Positions 21,871 to 34,719 of a stretch of 64,000 bases of DNA are shown piece after piece. The stretch's first letter is position 1, and each line of letters starts with the position of its first letter. Location: contig JTDE01000033.1 of the NCBI GenBank assembly GCA_014338405.1, forward strand, positions 364,556 to 428,555, written 5' to 3'. The notes beneath the pieces are model-generated. The model saw only the letters and a program-made list of their open reading frames with translations. It did no database searches and was not told the DNA's origin. Position numbers and translations under genes: made by a program. The stretch comes from Paragonimus skrjabini miyazakii. Taxonomy: Eukaryota > Platyhelminthes > Trematoda > Plagiorchiida > Troglotrematidae.

Positions 21871-24285
21871 CATATTTACGGGTTCATCACGTTCTAACCT
21901 GGTTTGTTCACACTGGAAAGATTGCCTGAACATCTTTTTTGGACGAGAACTCAGACACTCTCTTCAGAATCCGACGCAGGTTGTCCGTACAACTGTGCAC
22001 ATGGATATTCCATAGCGTGCGGCGGTTCTACCGAATGATTGTGCAACACTAATACTACGGATCACTCGAGGACAGCCTCAACATCAGTCGTTTAGAACCC
22101 GTTTTTAGAACTACAAAGCAAAGTATACGCTTAGACAAAAAGCAATCTACTATGACCGTCTATATTGCTAAAATGCCATGAAAAGAGTACGGTTTTTATG
22201 CGGAATTATCAGCAGTTTTAGTTATGTATTGATTAAAATTCTCTCGCCCGTATATCAGTTCACTGTGTACGCGCAAATGGTGTAAGTTTCAGTCAGAAGT
22301 GTGCACACTCGTTGATTTTGTGACAGTATGAGACGAAACACTGTCTGCAAGCTCACCAAGTAACACTCAAAAAAGCACACCAAAGCATACGCTAGTGAGC
22401 TTTTTTTTGGTGACGCTAATCTGTGGCACCGGGTTCAGTGTAATCCAGAAGGAATGATGGTCCCACTAGTCTACGGGAGTGACTGAAAAAATAGTGACTG
22501 ACAGCTAACCGTTACTAATACAGATCAACAGTCATTAGATAGGCCGGGTCAGAGTGACGGCACTAAACAGTAATTAATGGCTCGTCAAAAATACAGTGTT
22601 CGGCATACCCAGACTTTTAACGATCACTACACAGCCAATATTGCACTGAATGAACTCAGATGGAACATAGACTCGCTTGCTGAGAAATTGACTTTCCGAG
22701 TTCACCCTTCCGTTCATCCATTCATGCAATTACCTCTGAGTGTTGGTCAGTGCGCTTATCTGTTTATGCACTTTGGCGTTTGCTACTAGGTGTGTAACTT
22801 CGCCCATGATGCACAAGCGGTTAGTTACCGCCTTACATCTTTGCTTTCAGTACCGTATTTAAATATCAGTCGTTACTAATTACGACACAATTGGGCAGAC
22901 ACTTCAATCGATCAAAGTCCCCGTCACAGACCAACAGAAAATCGAAAACTGATCTGAACACAAACACAGTAATTTACCTGGTCTACGACAATATCACAGA
23001 AAGTAAAAGAAAGCGTATATTTTTGATAAAGCTTTGCTCTGAGGTTATCTCGACTTTTTCCAGTCACCCAATATATGTTAACCATCATAACGCAGTTTAG
23101 AGAAATATGGCGAGCAATAGTTTCAATGTATTCGTTATTGAGTCACAAGTCTGATATTCAGCTCTTTTCATCGAGTGCCACCAACAACCGTGGTTATTCA
23201 ACTGGATCCAATGGGGTTATATAAGATTCTGTCTTTTGCAACTTCTTATGAACTGCGTTTCGAAAATAGCTCAGCCAAATAGTGAGACAATTAAAACTTG
23301 AAATAAAAAGTGGAGTCAAATTGTTGATGTGAAATAGTTCGAATTCAATTTTTACACAGGACGAAGTGGTTGTTGTCAATCGGACGTCCAGAGTGTTTGA
23401 ACCCAAATGCCAGAAAAGAGCATCCAGAGCTATGACTATTCCATTTGAAGAGGAGTTTATGGATTTTCTGGATTCCGTTTCTCGTGATTCTGAGTAGTTA
23501 CTGTGAAACTGTCACACTGTAGAAAAAATCGTATAAATAGGTCTTGTTTTTGAAACTCTTTCAATTCTGTGAGTCTCATGTTTATAATCCAAGAAGTTCG
23601 GATTGACGAAAAATATAATGCAGTTTTGCTTTAGCAAAAATCGCTGTTTTAGTTCTTTTTACAATGCTTCCGTTTCGACCGATCAAACGCTCCGCACGGA
23701 TGATTAGCCAAACAATTGTGTTTGGTGAAAACTACTAACTTATTTCACAGCTTCCAAGGACACTTCTATACAACACTTTCCCCAAGATAAGCGACAATAT
23801 TCCCAGAGAGGTAATGACCAGATGTGAAGGGGTGAAGTCAAGAAATTGGACTGAAGAGAGTTATATGTGCAATAAACTGTTCAACCTCACACATTACTAT
23901 CAATCGTTATCAGGGAGGCAGATACAGTACTATTGCATACTTTGAATTCTGCATTATTTATGGGGCTGTCTGTCGTGAATAGACACAAGGTTCTAAATTC
24001 GCAGCTGTAGACAGCAATATGATAGCCACTGATAAAACTAGCTGAGTCGTTCTATTCATTCTTTGGTATAATGATGCAATTTTAATGCGATATTTTGTGT
24101 CTTTCGGTGGCATACATAGTAGACCATATACTGTATGAAGGATTTGCTGGAAAAAATTTCCAGGAATATGGCGGTGTACTAATTTCAACGATTTTTTGTT
24201 GCTGGAGCAGAAGAGAAATATTATTCACATGAAAGTAAAATAAAGTACTGGAAAAATGTTGGTGAGGTTCGTAGCTCGTGTTGAA
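21870..24285. other. Unassigned sequence
   Basis: No repeat or supported exon recognised; short ORFs at 22577-22789, 22891-23100, 23194-23406 and 23958-24188 only. Confidence 0.4.
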
Positions 24286-24291
24286 GATTTG

Positions 24292-24629
24292 GGTATTAGG
24301 ATTTTGGCTAGGTCTGGCATTTAAACTGTCAACGGTTCATCATCAAACGAGGTGACAGCATCAATGCGTTACTGGTTCAGCATATGCATTCAAGGATGGA
24401 GTTTGATAAAGCCTGATGTGTGCATGCACTTATCTACCGGAGTGAGCAGATCTCTTGACGTGAATTCTGATCGGTCGCCTTCTTTCGCTTTGTTCTTTGA
24501 CATGAATTACCATTAGATGTTTTTTGTTGCATTCGACCTTTGACGTGAAACCCGACTGGTTATTTCCTAAACTATTTGAACTTTTGAGTTGAAGATTGAT
24601 TCGCTACTTCCTATTGCTGTTGAACTTGC
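24292..24629 (-). repeat. Left inverted arm of Penelope-like element
   Basis: Reverse complement of 25569-25908 with scattered substitutions. Read on the minus strand, it carries a hammerhead remnant around 24333-24375 with the GTCACC/GGTGAC-type stem II degraded and GAAA changed to GAAC. Confidence 0.75.
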
Positions 24630-25211
24630 ACCCCGAATCTGATCGGTTAGTCCACGTCCGGGTGAATCACTTCTTCGCTCTTGGAGTTCGATTTAAACTG
24701 GCCCCATTTTGACCATTGATCCTATCCGTTCAAGTTTCTCTGTTTTGTTTTGACATCACTCGTATGTGACGGCGTATACACCTTTTTCTCTCCTTGGTTC
24801 GTACTTGTTCATAGATGTGGAGCTGGAAGTGGTTGTTTACTGACCTAATTGATTGCACCAAACCTAGAGAAATTCCCTTGCATGTCTGGTGCTTACTTGA
24901 ACAAAGACTTCTACGGTAATCTGGTTGAAAATTTATCCAGTCTGACCGTCGGGGACGGAGACCAGAGAAAGTCGATCGTGTCGCTTGAAAGCTGATCCGT
25001 ATTGAGGAATTCGTGTTTATAAGTTCCATCCGGTTTGGCTGAGTTAATGTTGTCTGTATTCATTGCATTGCATTTTGCATATAACGTGGTCTCATTAGTC
25101 TTGCAGTCATTTTCAATGCGGTTTTGGTGTATCGTGGTACATTTCGTCTCTTTAATGGTTCCGTAGAGCTTGAACGTCTATATTTCTGCAAACGATTCCT
25201 CTGATGAAAGT

Positions 25212-25604
25212 TCATGGGTATCCGTTGCGACGAATTGCTCGGTACAGATACTTTTCCTCATTTATTTGGAACTGTTTGGTGGCGCAGTGTGCTTCAGTTT
25301 CTTTAAACAGGGCTGGAATGCAGCGCCTATTATGCTGTGAGAACTGAAGAGTTGGACTGTGTCTCCTTTTGGTAAAATGAGGTCTGCGAGGTTTGCGGCT
25401 GATTGGTACATCCAAAAACGATAGCTGGTTGTCTGTTTCGATGCCTACGTAAAATTTAATATCGTTGTGAACGTTTACGAACAATTTATATTTGTCGTTA
25501 ATCACTGAGTGTTTAAGGATTACGAATGCATTTTTGTTTATGTTGTATGACCAGTTTTGGTCTTCTAGGTGAAAGTTCAACAGCAATAGGAAGTAGCGAA
25601 TCAA
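25212..25604 (-). pseudogene. Penelope-like reverse transcriptase C-terminal fragment
   Basis: The frame starts inside the right arm and reads through a PLE signature. NDIKFYVGIETDNQLSFLDV is the end of the reverse-transcriptase region (family pattern I-K-F-x-x-E-x-E then L-x-FLDV). RKPRRPHF, CATKQF and YLYRAIRRNGYP match the linker in which NGYP is conserved. It stops right after NGYP, and downstream frames to about 24730 hold only scraps. The catalytic core of the reverse transcriptase and the GIY-YIG domain are missing, so it is dead. Confidence 0.7.
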
Positions 25605-25908
25605 TCTTCAACTCAAAAGTTCAAATAGTTTAGGAAATAACCAGTCGGGTTTCACGTCAAAGGTCGAATGCAACAAAAAACATCTAATGGTAATTCATGT
25701 CAAAGAACAAAGCGAAAGAAGGCGACCAATCAGAATTCACGTCAAGAGATCTGCTCACTCCGGTAGATAAGTGTATGCACACATCAGGCTTTATCAAACT
25801 CCATACTTGAATGTATATGCTGAACAAGTGACGCACTGATGCTGTCACCTAGTTTGGTGATGAAACGTTGTCAGTTTATTTACCAGGCCTAGCCAAGATC
25901 CTAATACC
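25569..25908 (+). repeat. Right inverted arm of Penelope-like element
   Basis: Inverted partner of 24292-24629. It contains the best preserved hammerhead remnant of the pair and overlaps the start of the coding fragment on the other strand. Confidence 0.75.
25836..25872 (+). ncRNA. PLE-type hammerhead remnant
   Basis: CTGATGC replaces the core CTGATGA (one invariant A lost). Stem II GTCACC/GGTGAT has six pairs counting one G-U, loop TAGTTT. GAAA (25862-25865) is intact, a two-pair stem III AC(GTT)GT follows, then C as the would-be cleavage base. No clear stem I is seen. Hammerheads are established in PLE terminal repeats; this copy is one base from a consensus core but lacks stem I support. 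Confidence 0.5.
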
Positions 25909-25909
25909 T

Positions 25910-27240
25910 ACAGCAAAGAAAATTTGCGTGGTATATGGCATCAACCAAGCGTCTGCTATTAATTCCAACTCCTTGACAGAAAATGGCTGCCGTGAAATAT
26001 TTATTACTAAAATTGCGGCGGAAATATCTCCATCTCTTCTGGTCATTTGAGTGGATAGTAGCGGTATATTTGTTATCCTGCCGTTCGAAGGCGATTTAGC
26101 TGCCGATTTCATTTGTGGTAACTTTATAACGCATTACTAAGAACCTTCCCGGGCGTCATGCTGTGATACTTGTTCACAAGTACACGCATGCTATTTCCTA
26201 ACGTGAAAGGCAAGATGTCTGTTCGCCCCAATATATGGTTGTCCACTCGTCCTTCTGTTGCTGTGCAGTGGAGTGTATTGGATGCACGACAAGGTAGCTT
26301 GATAAGCGCAGAAGGGTGCATTATTCAGCATGTTTTACAAACGGAGTCGAAAAGTCGATAACTAGCGCTCTCATAAAGTATCTGGCAGACGTAGGTCACT
26401 GCGTGAACCCTAGCCAGTCTTTTGTGTCACCTATAGAGGGCCTAAAGAGCAGCCAGCGCCAATAAAATGTCGAAAACTGGTGACGGCTAAAATGGTCATC
26501 ACCCAATTGCGTCATCTTGTGTTTTGCTTTTGTAACGAGTCCATTAAAACTCTTGAACTCTCTTGGTACACTATTCTCGACCTCGGAATGAACATTCCAA
26601 TCACTTTGAGTTACCATTGACAGACTATCGAAACCACCTTATTGACCAATAAAACTAATTTGGTTACTTTCTTGTTTTTCAGTTGTTTCTGCGTTTTCCT
26701 CGAGCTTTAATTGATGTTTACTATTTAACCCTTGACGTTTTCTTATTATAACTGACCGCATGTGTGTTTTGAACTTAGTTTAATTGAAAGGCTAACGTAC
26801 AGAGGCGATATGAATCTCATCAAAACTGATGCAGTTGTGATGGCATTTTTCGAGTAAATGATATCTGATTATATTTTGAACAGTATTGGAGGAAAATTCG
26901 GCAAAATATACGTCAGTTTCAGTGAACTGAAGCGAAACAGCCATCAACCACAAGCTATTTGAAGAAGGATAACAGGAAGAATGGCTAAAAATATCTGAAT
27001 TAAACGAACACTCATTCAAAGATGAATGAAAGTGCAGTTGAGCGCTGATTTTGAGGATGCCAAAAAAAGATCACTTGAGTGCATAGGCAGTTTCTTTCGG
27101 TATAAACTATAACTTGATTCTCGGTTGGCATTATTTTTCATGGTAGTTTTATTTGTAGGTATGCATTTTAGATAGACTCTTTAAGGTAGCGATCTATAGG
27201 TTGCGTTGTGTACGAGCAGCAGTTATTGCGTTAATGTTTC
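25910..27240. other. Mostly unassigned sequence
   Basis: ORFs at 25868-26112, 26124-26361 and 26396-26617 are short and partly overlap on opposite strands. A strong plus-strand acceptor (TTTCTTGTTTTTCAG, ending at 26682) is followed by a 22-codon open frame (RFPRALIDVYYLTLDVFLL, then stop), too short to call. Confidence 0.3.
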
Positions 27241-27242
27241 AG

Positions 27243-27526
27243 AAGAAGTAAGTGCCTATCCATTTGGAGATATTCTGTCTATTTACCGTGAATTATTTGA
27301 CTCCATACCAATTTGCGTATTATTGGGTTTTCCTAAGCCACACTTCACGATGCGCTTGCACACAATCAAGCATGCTAGAGAAACAGCCCTGAAGGAACGT
27401 CAACGTGAGACATTACGGCCAACGAGTGGTTCACTGATAACCGACAAAATTACGATTCCAACTGATATTTCTTCAAAAACGTCTAAATGGATCGTGGTTT
27501 ATGTACAAAACAAATTTCTAGCTTAG
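27243..27526 (+). CDS. Candidate terminal exon, protein not recognised
   Basis: After an acceptor-like GTTAATGTTTCAG (AG at 27241-27242) a frame stays open for about 94 codons to TAG at 27524-27526, entering at the second base of a codon. The peptide has natural composition: YPFGDILSIYRELFDSIPI, then GFPKPHFTMRLHTIKHARE, a charged stretch KERQRETLRPTSG, and an end VYVQNKFLA. A strong donor GTAAGT lies at 27248-27253, so the same AG could instead sit inside an upstream exon. A second possible donor (GTGAGA) lies near 27406. No polyadenylation signal was noticed. No domain recognised. Confidence 0.33.
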
Positions 27527-27529
27527 CTA

Positions 27530-28725
27530 AAGGTAGTCTCCTCCTAATAGATGTGTGTATATGCGATTGGCGGATCGATGTATACTCCCAACCTGGAACG
27601 CCAGCCAGTTTGAATTTTTAATGATTCCGCTTTAGAAATATAAACTAAATTTCTATATATTTGAGCCGCCTCTACAAAGTGTCATTTTATCTCTCTTAAT
27701 CGGAATAGTATTGAACTACACAAAGTAACCGATAAACGCGAATAAGATCTTTTTTCCTTTTGCTAAAGCTCCCTCCAGAAGACCTTTGACAAGGTAATCT
27801 ATTTACTTGTGCTTCAAAACATCTTTGTTTTCTACTAACCAGCAAGTTCTTCCCAATGAGAAAAAGAAAAGCGGACGGCCAAGTTAGTGATTCAAGCATA
27901 CGCTGGACGGGGCTGAGTTGAGCCTCAAGACTCACATATTCTCTTTCTGTTTGGCCCAATAAGCCTAATGTGTGCAATCGAACTTGGCATACCGATGCAC
28001 GGTTTTATATCCCATTGCTGTTTAATGAGTGGTCAAAAATATTCTGGCGGTTCAGCGCCCTGATTAGAAAACTTTCTACAGTTGACATTGAACAGGTTTA
28101 AACACCGGAACAAATAAAGGAGTGATTACATTCAGATGTTTGCCAGACAACACCTCTCTGACACTGTTTGCACTTCGTAGGAAATGCTAATTCTACGCTG
28201 ATCAATCACAGAAGGCGAGTGCCATACCCTACGATTATTTGAATCACAGGGTTAAATGAAGCCATGAATGTCTGTCAACGTAAGCAACATAAACGAGCAA
28301 TTTAGCCGAGAAGCTCTACATGCGAGATCTCAAGCTGACCAATTACATGTGTATGCGTCCACGTAATGACGGCAGAACTCGCATAGGGCCGATTCCGCTT
28401 ATATCTGTAATATATGCACAAAGACAAATCGATTTGCTAGAATTAAACCACGGAAACTGAAACAGAAAATTGAGCAAAACGTCTAACCATAGAACTTAAC
28501 ATCCGACTGTGATATTGCTGTCCACTTAAGTAGGTCGCTGCCCAAGATTAACTTTTGATTAAGTATTGTTTACTATTTTCGTCGTTTTCGTGTTATGATA
28601 CGTTAACCTTTGTAGGTCGTCATTTCTGATCTCCCCACAGCGTGCACATTACACTAGTGTTAACGGGAGTGGCAATCTAAATGCTTTTGAATTCTGTCGG
28701 CTGCGGAAAAGTCGTCAGTTAACAC
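27530..28725. other. Unassigned sequence
   Basis: The 93-codon minus frame at 27696-27977 has no recognised domain. The rest holds nothing identifiable. Confidence 0.4.
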
Positions 28726-28731
28726 GACTAA

Positions 28732-28960
28732 TTGCTGATGAGTAGTAGAGGATTTTGGCCTTCCATTTTGGCTTTGAGTTTGGCTTTGAATATCAACCAA
28801 AATTGGTCAGAGGTGGGCCTCTTTAGAAAAAAAGTATAAGACTCGAGTTTCCCCCTCATTAGACTTCAGCAGTAGTGTGTATCTTTGCTGGGCGTTCACA
28901 TTTGACGACTCAGTTGTGCCTAATTTGATGTCAATAGCGCAGTAGTCAACACGATTGTCT
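28732..28960. mobile_element. Decayed inverted SINE composite
   Basis: A minus-strand 3' half (28732-28889) begins with the family tail CTGATGAGTAGTAGAGGAT and runs through CTCGAGTTTCCCCCTCATT to the stem I region. It is joined directly to a plus-strand leader and A-box segment (about 28890-28960, GCGTTCACATTTGACG ... GTCAATAGCGCAGTAGTC). The ribozyme core is changed to CTGCTGA, so it is broken. Heads face inward and the surviving 3' end faces outward, as in the other composites. Confidence 0.65.
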
Positions 28961-28964
28961 CCGA

Positions 28965-31900
28965 AAATCGTGGACGTATATATACTGTTAACATGACTAG
29001 ATGATTGCGAAGCCATTACGAACATCACGCTGAGCTTACTTATATAAATAAACTTTGTTTTGCACGCAAACTGTCATAACTATCGAGAGATGTATGTTTA
29101 CGCATACAGGATGACTTCCAAGTTCTCACCCAATGTTTACTGATTTATTCATAGCTAGCAACTTCCGCTGACACATGTAGGGCATGCGAAGTTGGAGAGT
29201 GTTCCTTAAAAAACAAGCGTAATATAACGCCAAGATAGAGCGGTATAATTAGTGTATGGTAATAGCTTGCGGAACTTTTCGTGTTCACGTTTGTTTGTCT
29301 GTCCCTTGCATTCGGAATTGTTATGACACGTAAGTTGGTTACGCTCGTCTGTTTCCACATTGTATACACTAGAAATATTATCTAAAACAAATTACCGGTC
29401 ACGTTTAACAAAGAATAGACTACTACGTCCGTCTTTTGGTGGGATTCCCATAATTTTGAAGGTGTAACTAACCTGTGCAAAGCTCTACACTCACTGTGCT
29501 TATTTGCGAATATTTCTGATGACCATTTTTATTTATTTTCTATTTGGTAAGTAGTCAACACGGTTGGGTTTCCAGTTGCTGCTAATTTAAGTTATTTCAA
29601 TCACAATAACTGCCGCTTTAAAAAAGTCCGTCATTTACAGCCCCACGATTTGTGACTTTTCTTGCGTGCTCATGAAATATACTACTCAGTTTAGTGTTTT
29701 CTACTCCCTCATCAGTCGTTATTGTCTGTTCCTTTTCTTGAACGGAAGCATGGGTTCATATGTCAGAGTATCACGCGATTATAATTAACTTCTCCCCTCC
29801 TTATCACGTGACCGACGGCGACAGACCTTCTAAGTGGACATACACTGTTTGCGGTGTAAATTCTTAACCCAATATTTGGTCAATTGTGAACGTGAAATAT
29901 TCTACCCACAAACATTCCCTTCCTAACTGCAGAGTACATAACGTTTTGCCTTTATAGAATAGCTTATTTTTCAACAACTGGATTTATGTATGCACATCTG
30001 TAGAAGTAGTTAGCTACCAGCTCCAAACCTGAAAATGAAAACAGACAGAATGTTTTCCTTCAGTCATTGAAACATGAGCTAAGCGGGAGGTATGAAAACT
30101 AGCACATGCCACCCATAACTAGTCGCCGAAATGTTCCCAGAGCTTCAGATGGCTTACCGTGTTTAGCAAAAATGTGTTGAACCCTTAATTATGAACGATT
30201 GAAAGTCCTGTCATTTCTTGAGTAAAATTTTAACAATGATTTGAATAACTGTCCTGGTGAATATCAGATGGCTACCCATTGGCGCTGAGCTGTTTACTTG
30301 TGACGCGTCCCGTATGCTTTATGTCTTTTCCAACAGACCTAATAGTTTGCAAACGTGTTTTGTACCACCGGATAATTGATCCAGTTATCTATATTACATA
30401 CGAGTTAACCAGTATTTGTATGACTTTTGCTGACATTTTTTACAAAGAGTACCGTGGTAGCACATCATTTTTTTGGTTGAAAACGTGAACGGCCTTCGCA
30501 GTTTACTTTAATATGTGGTCACTAATTTTAGTAAGGTGACCTACCTTAATTGAACGTATATGCCATAAAGATTAGTTCATCTAGAAATGATGAAACTTCG
30601 TTCCCAAAAATGGTAGTAATTAGTTTACCGTAGGACATGTAGAGTATAGAAATCCTACGTTCCCAATCAAACCGTTTTTAATGTGCAAGAGGGATAAACC
30701 AATAAGGAGTCATGCCGATAAAGAAATATATTATACTCGGGTTTGTTTGGTTATAAACATGCGAATAAAAAAGCCGGAGAAAAAACCGATTGAGAGAATT
30801 TATTTTGGAATTTGTATACTTACCGATGGTTGTGAAACACTCAGAGTTTTGGATAGTTATTTGCATGTAAAAGCCGTTGTCACTATATAAATAGGTGGCA
30901 CGTTTCCGGTTTTTCATAAAAGGTTATCCTTTGGGACCAACAATATCAGATAAGTGGAAAGTTCGCGCTTTAAATTTTGATATAGTACACCGAGAACAAC
31001 AGTATTCTTTACCATGTCATAAAAACGCATTTGGAAAGCCTCCACTTGCGGCTACGTGACAGTTTTCCGGTTCACTAGTACGTCAGGTCAATGGCATCCG
31101 AGATTTGTCGATTATGTTTAACTCGTAAACTTATTGTTGTTTGCTACGTACGAAAATGTTATTGAAGTTATCGTAGTGTCTGTGGCAAAAGGGGTCTGAA
31201 TTAGTGGCAACTATGAGTGAAGTGATAGAGGAACACTACTTTTCGCCAAGGTGACCAAATTTTTGCGACCGTTAGCGTTATACTGACATTGTGGAATTAC
31301 TTGTTCAACATTAAAAATGTTGAGAACAAATGTTATCCTGAACTAGGTGTACAAACTGATCAAGCGGTCACCGGTAATTAATTATTACGAGAGACGGACC
31401 CTTTCCATGAACAAAAAGCAACATTTTAAATTGCACGCACATTTCGTTGGTGTTACCGCTTTATACCTTTTAGGGTTTTAATCATCTGGTTGGAGTGTAT
31501 AAAATACTTATTTATTTGTGCTGTATTCTATGGAGCTTGCACAGTTTGAACCAACTTGGGAGATGGATCTCGACAAAGGAGTAAAGGCTTCTAGTATATG
31601 CAACTGAAACCTGCGATATGTTTTTCAGTTCACCCATGTTCCATTGTTACATTTGCAACCACGCATTATTCGGTTGTGTTGCTTCATTGATTCGTTTTTG
31701 CTAATTTTGAAGTTAAGTCAAATTGTTCTACATGGGGGTGAATATTTTTGTCTGCGTCTTTGGTTCAGTCACACTGATCATTTGGTCGTTAAGTAGAACA
31801 CAAGCTAATGATAGATTTGCTCCCGATTTGGGTACACTAAATATGCACCTCACAAGTGTTATTGTTTCACCCAGGTGAAAAATTGGTAAATGAATCGGTT

Positions 31901-31985
31901 TGTTAAGTGACTATAGGCCAGATTATTACACACCAGTTCTCCACATACACGAGTAATGTAACTCGGTGGTGTACAAACAACTAAG
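28965..31985. other. Unassigned sequence
   Basis: No supported gene or repeat. Very weak SINE-like matches occur around 29547-29725 (GTAGTCAACACGGTTGG) but are too short to call. ORFs at 29145-29369, 30279-30488 and 30678-30917 look fortuitous. Confidence 0.35.
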
Positions 31986-31989
31986 TATG

Positions 31990-32200
31990 ATTGGCCAGTT
32001 GGGTGGCAAGATAAATTGCTCGGCGGCGCCGAGGGGCCACGGATGACGAACGAACCTCCTTAGTTCGCACACATTTGGATTGCGTAAGCTAACCTTGATC
32101 GCTTCTGCTATTATGAGACAGAGCTTTTGGAAGTACTCAAGTCGGTTTTTCTTAGATGAGTATGAATGACTTGCTTGGATCAAATGTGTAGTCCACATCT
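31990..32200 (-). pseudogene. Penelope-like element C-terminal remnant
   Basis: The minus frame contains THLIQASHSYSS, then AEAIKVSLRNPNVCELRRFV and HPWP. This parallels the PLE C-terminus at 38670-39545 (AHLTDSNHF, then AEAINI, RNPDLCAWEKFV) block for block. The GIY-YIG domain and reverse transcriptase are absent. It is a short dead fragment, and the frame is kept by chance or recent insertion. Confidence 0.6.
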
Positions 32201-33400
32201 TTCAGACGAGTGGCAATCTTGCGTATTATCGATTTTCATACCTCGCCTCTCAGTCAGACTAAGTGCCTATTTGTACATCTCATGTACTTCTGTGTATGAC
32301 AACGGTTAAAGGGTATGTCAGCAAGCTTTGAATATTTGCAGATAATCCAACTTTCAGAAGGGGCCTAGCCTGAAAGTGCACTACCCTATTCAACATATAA
32401 TGTGAGGTGAACTGAAAGGTGAGCTTCGTTTAGCGAGCCTGAGATGATTGAACAGCATCGAACTAGCAGTGATAAAAAAACAAATCTTTCGTTGTCAGTT
32501 GAACACAGTTTGATACGTTCGTTTTTCACTTTCCACCAATATTGTTTCCACCAGGGGTGAACCCAGTGAGAATACCTTGACTACAGCACCTACTTGTTAA
32601 TAGGTGACAACGGATTCGAGCTGAATGTCAAATTGGGTAGTATAGAAGTGGCTATTTCAAGACTATTACGGAGCAGACGCTACGTAGACTGTCAGTGTGC
32701 TCAAAAACCTCCGTTAGGATTTCAGTAGGGAGGAAGCTTGTAACTAGAAATGTCAAACATAACACAGTCAAATAAGTAACGTTTCCAGTTTAAAGGAAGT
32801 CCAATGTGCAGTGCATGTTATATAGTCCAAATGACTTCACATCTCAACAAACCACTCATGCTACTCTGGTCGTTTTTAATGCCTTAATCAGCTCAACATT
32901 TTCGGTTTTCCAGACTCAGCTAAATTTTTTACAGTCTAAGCAGATAATCTTAATGTAAACTCCTCTGAAATTTGGTTCACTTGTGTAGTGAACACTATAT
33001 AACTGATTTCCGGTTAACTATGAAGCGATTATTTCCCTCTAAACTAGCTGTCCGCTAGGTTGAAGATGAAAATGTTGAAAGCATCATAGTAAAAATCAGT
33101 TTCTTTTTGTATCCAGACGCATGTTGAAGATCCGGATACCCCGAGAGTTATGGGAAAATTCGTAGAATATGCCGTGTAGACTTGATGTAAGATTATACGA
33201 CCAAATTCACCGCGTAGTTGCCAGTGGAATCAAGAGCTCTTAAGTGAATTAAACAAATTTGACAGGTTTCAGAAAATGAGAAAACCTGCAGATAAGTTAA
33301 GTTTGTTATTCACTCATCCAACCAGGTTGAACATTAAAGTTGCATTGGTCAGAAATAGACAGAAATTGGCAGAAATGGCTAACATCCATTACCTGACTTG
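32200..33400. other. Unassigned sequence
   Basis: Nothing recognised. Confidence 0.4.
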
Positions 33401-33402
33401 GT

Positions 33403-33615
33403 CTAGCCATGGAACACGTGGGACACGAGCTGGCAACCCCACGCACCTCTACGCGTGGGCATTAGGCCCTCGATATCGTACGTGTTCGTGACCTTTAATG
33501 AAAACAACCTATTCGTCCACCAATCGATTTTCGCACCAGCCAGCATGTCTCTCACGGCTTCATTTAGCTGTTCATTGCATTCCAATGACCGTACACGTTT
33601 GGACGAGAATTGCAC
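33403..33615 (-). other. GC-rich segment with open frames on both strands
   Basis: The minus frame reads SLECNEQLNEAVRDMLAGAK then DWWTNRLFSLK, with a weak donor-like GTCACG after the last codon. A plus frame overlaps (33276-33491). The segment 33435-33460 can form a hairpin CCCACGC/GCGTGGG. The local GC content is higher than that of the flanks. It could be an exon or a fragment of an unrecognised repeat; no good acceptor was found. Confidence 0.2.
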
Positions 33616-33619
33616 AGCA

Positions 33620-34715
33620 TGATCAATATTGATTCATGTGAAACTTGCGACATTTTTATTGTCTGGTAGTAACGAAAAATTGGTTCATCCTAGCTGAAGG
33701 GTATTACACAGGTTCATCTTTGTACACTACAGAGAGCTCTACAATGCATTGTTGTTCCACCTCTTAACTTGTCTTGATGTACAACCGTGATAGGTGTCAG
33801 GGTATTTTTGAATACACACTTTTCAAGTAAAGTCGGTCAGTGGTTTCCCAGAGGTCATGCGAGGTTTATATCAGGTGATCATGAAAGGGAAGCTCCAGTT
33901 ATTTTATGTTTGGTTTAGCGAAGTCCAACTTTTGGGTTGAAGAGGTCTGAGCTAATAATGTCAAATTTCTTACCTAGTGGGATCTTGATACCAGCCTGAG
34001 CTTAACAGAAAAGGGTGTATGTCTTCGAGTGAATTACTGGTGAATAACGGAATAAAATCTTCGTGGTTTGTGATGAAAAAGCGATTAACCAGAAATTGAT
34101 TGCCGCCACTAAAGTCCCAGCAATCTTTCCAAACAAATACTCAGACTATCAGGTTGGACGTGAAATTTTTCGGTTAACTTTGTCTGGAAATCTTGCAAAT
34201 AAATTTGAACCTGAAAGGCACTTTACTTCAAGTAAGCTGTCAGTGATAAACAAGACTAATTGAAGAAATGTCAAGAAATACTAATCTGTCAATAAAATTG
34301 TTAATTAGAATGGTAAATACCGGTCAGATTGAAAGCTTGCGAATAAACTATGGTTTATCCATTGTGTTGGGGAAAATTAATTTCGGAAGTTGCTTGGTCC
34401 ACTGATTGACCAATATGTTTATGGAAAATTGCGTCCACACTGATATCACCGTCCCTGTCTTCTCCAACTCCAACCAATGAAACCTGTTTGTCTTGTGACG
34501 GTTTCTAATGAAATGGTTATAGTTTCTCTGACAAGTACCAGTCTTGTGCATTCCGAACGTGGCAGTGAACTTCTTTTCCAGTTACATTATTTTAGGTGAA
34601 ATCGGATGTAGCCTTCCGGAAATATTCATAGATTATCACGATAATACCTTCAACAATCCTGGCACACGTTCCTCGCAACATTTAACAAGAGACTGTCAAC
34701 TGGTTCGTCAGAGCA
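33620..34715. other. Unassigned sequence
   Basis: Short ORFs (34063-34263, 34348-34551) only; no recognised element. Confidence 0.4.
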
Positions 34716-34719
34716 GAAG

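Larger units (their letters stand above)
24292..25908 (-). mobile_element. Truncated Penelope-like element in inverted terminal arms
   Basis: Two inverted arms (24292-24629 and 25569-25908, roughly 340 bp each, highly similar) enclose a minus-strand coding fragment. The arms begin and end with GGTATTAGG/CCTAATACC. PLEs are known to have terminal repeats in direct or inverted orientation and to be 5'-truncated, and the coding piece fits a PLE. The left arm follows the coding fragment in the same sense, so it is the natural 3' end; the right arm is the same 3' end reversed and butts against the truncated coding region. Both 3' ends thus face outward. A decayed hammerhead lies near the outer end of each arm. 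No adjacent target-site duplication was established. Confidence 0.75.
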
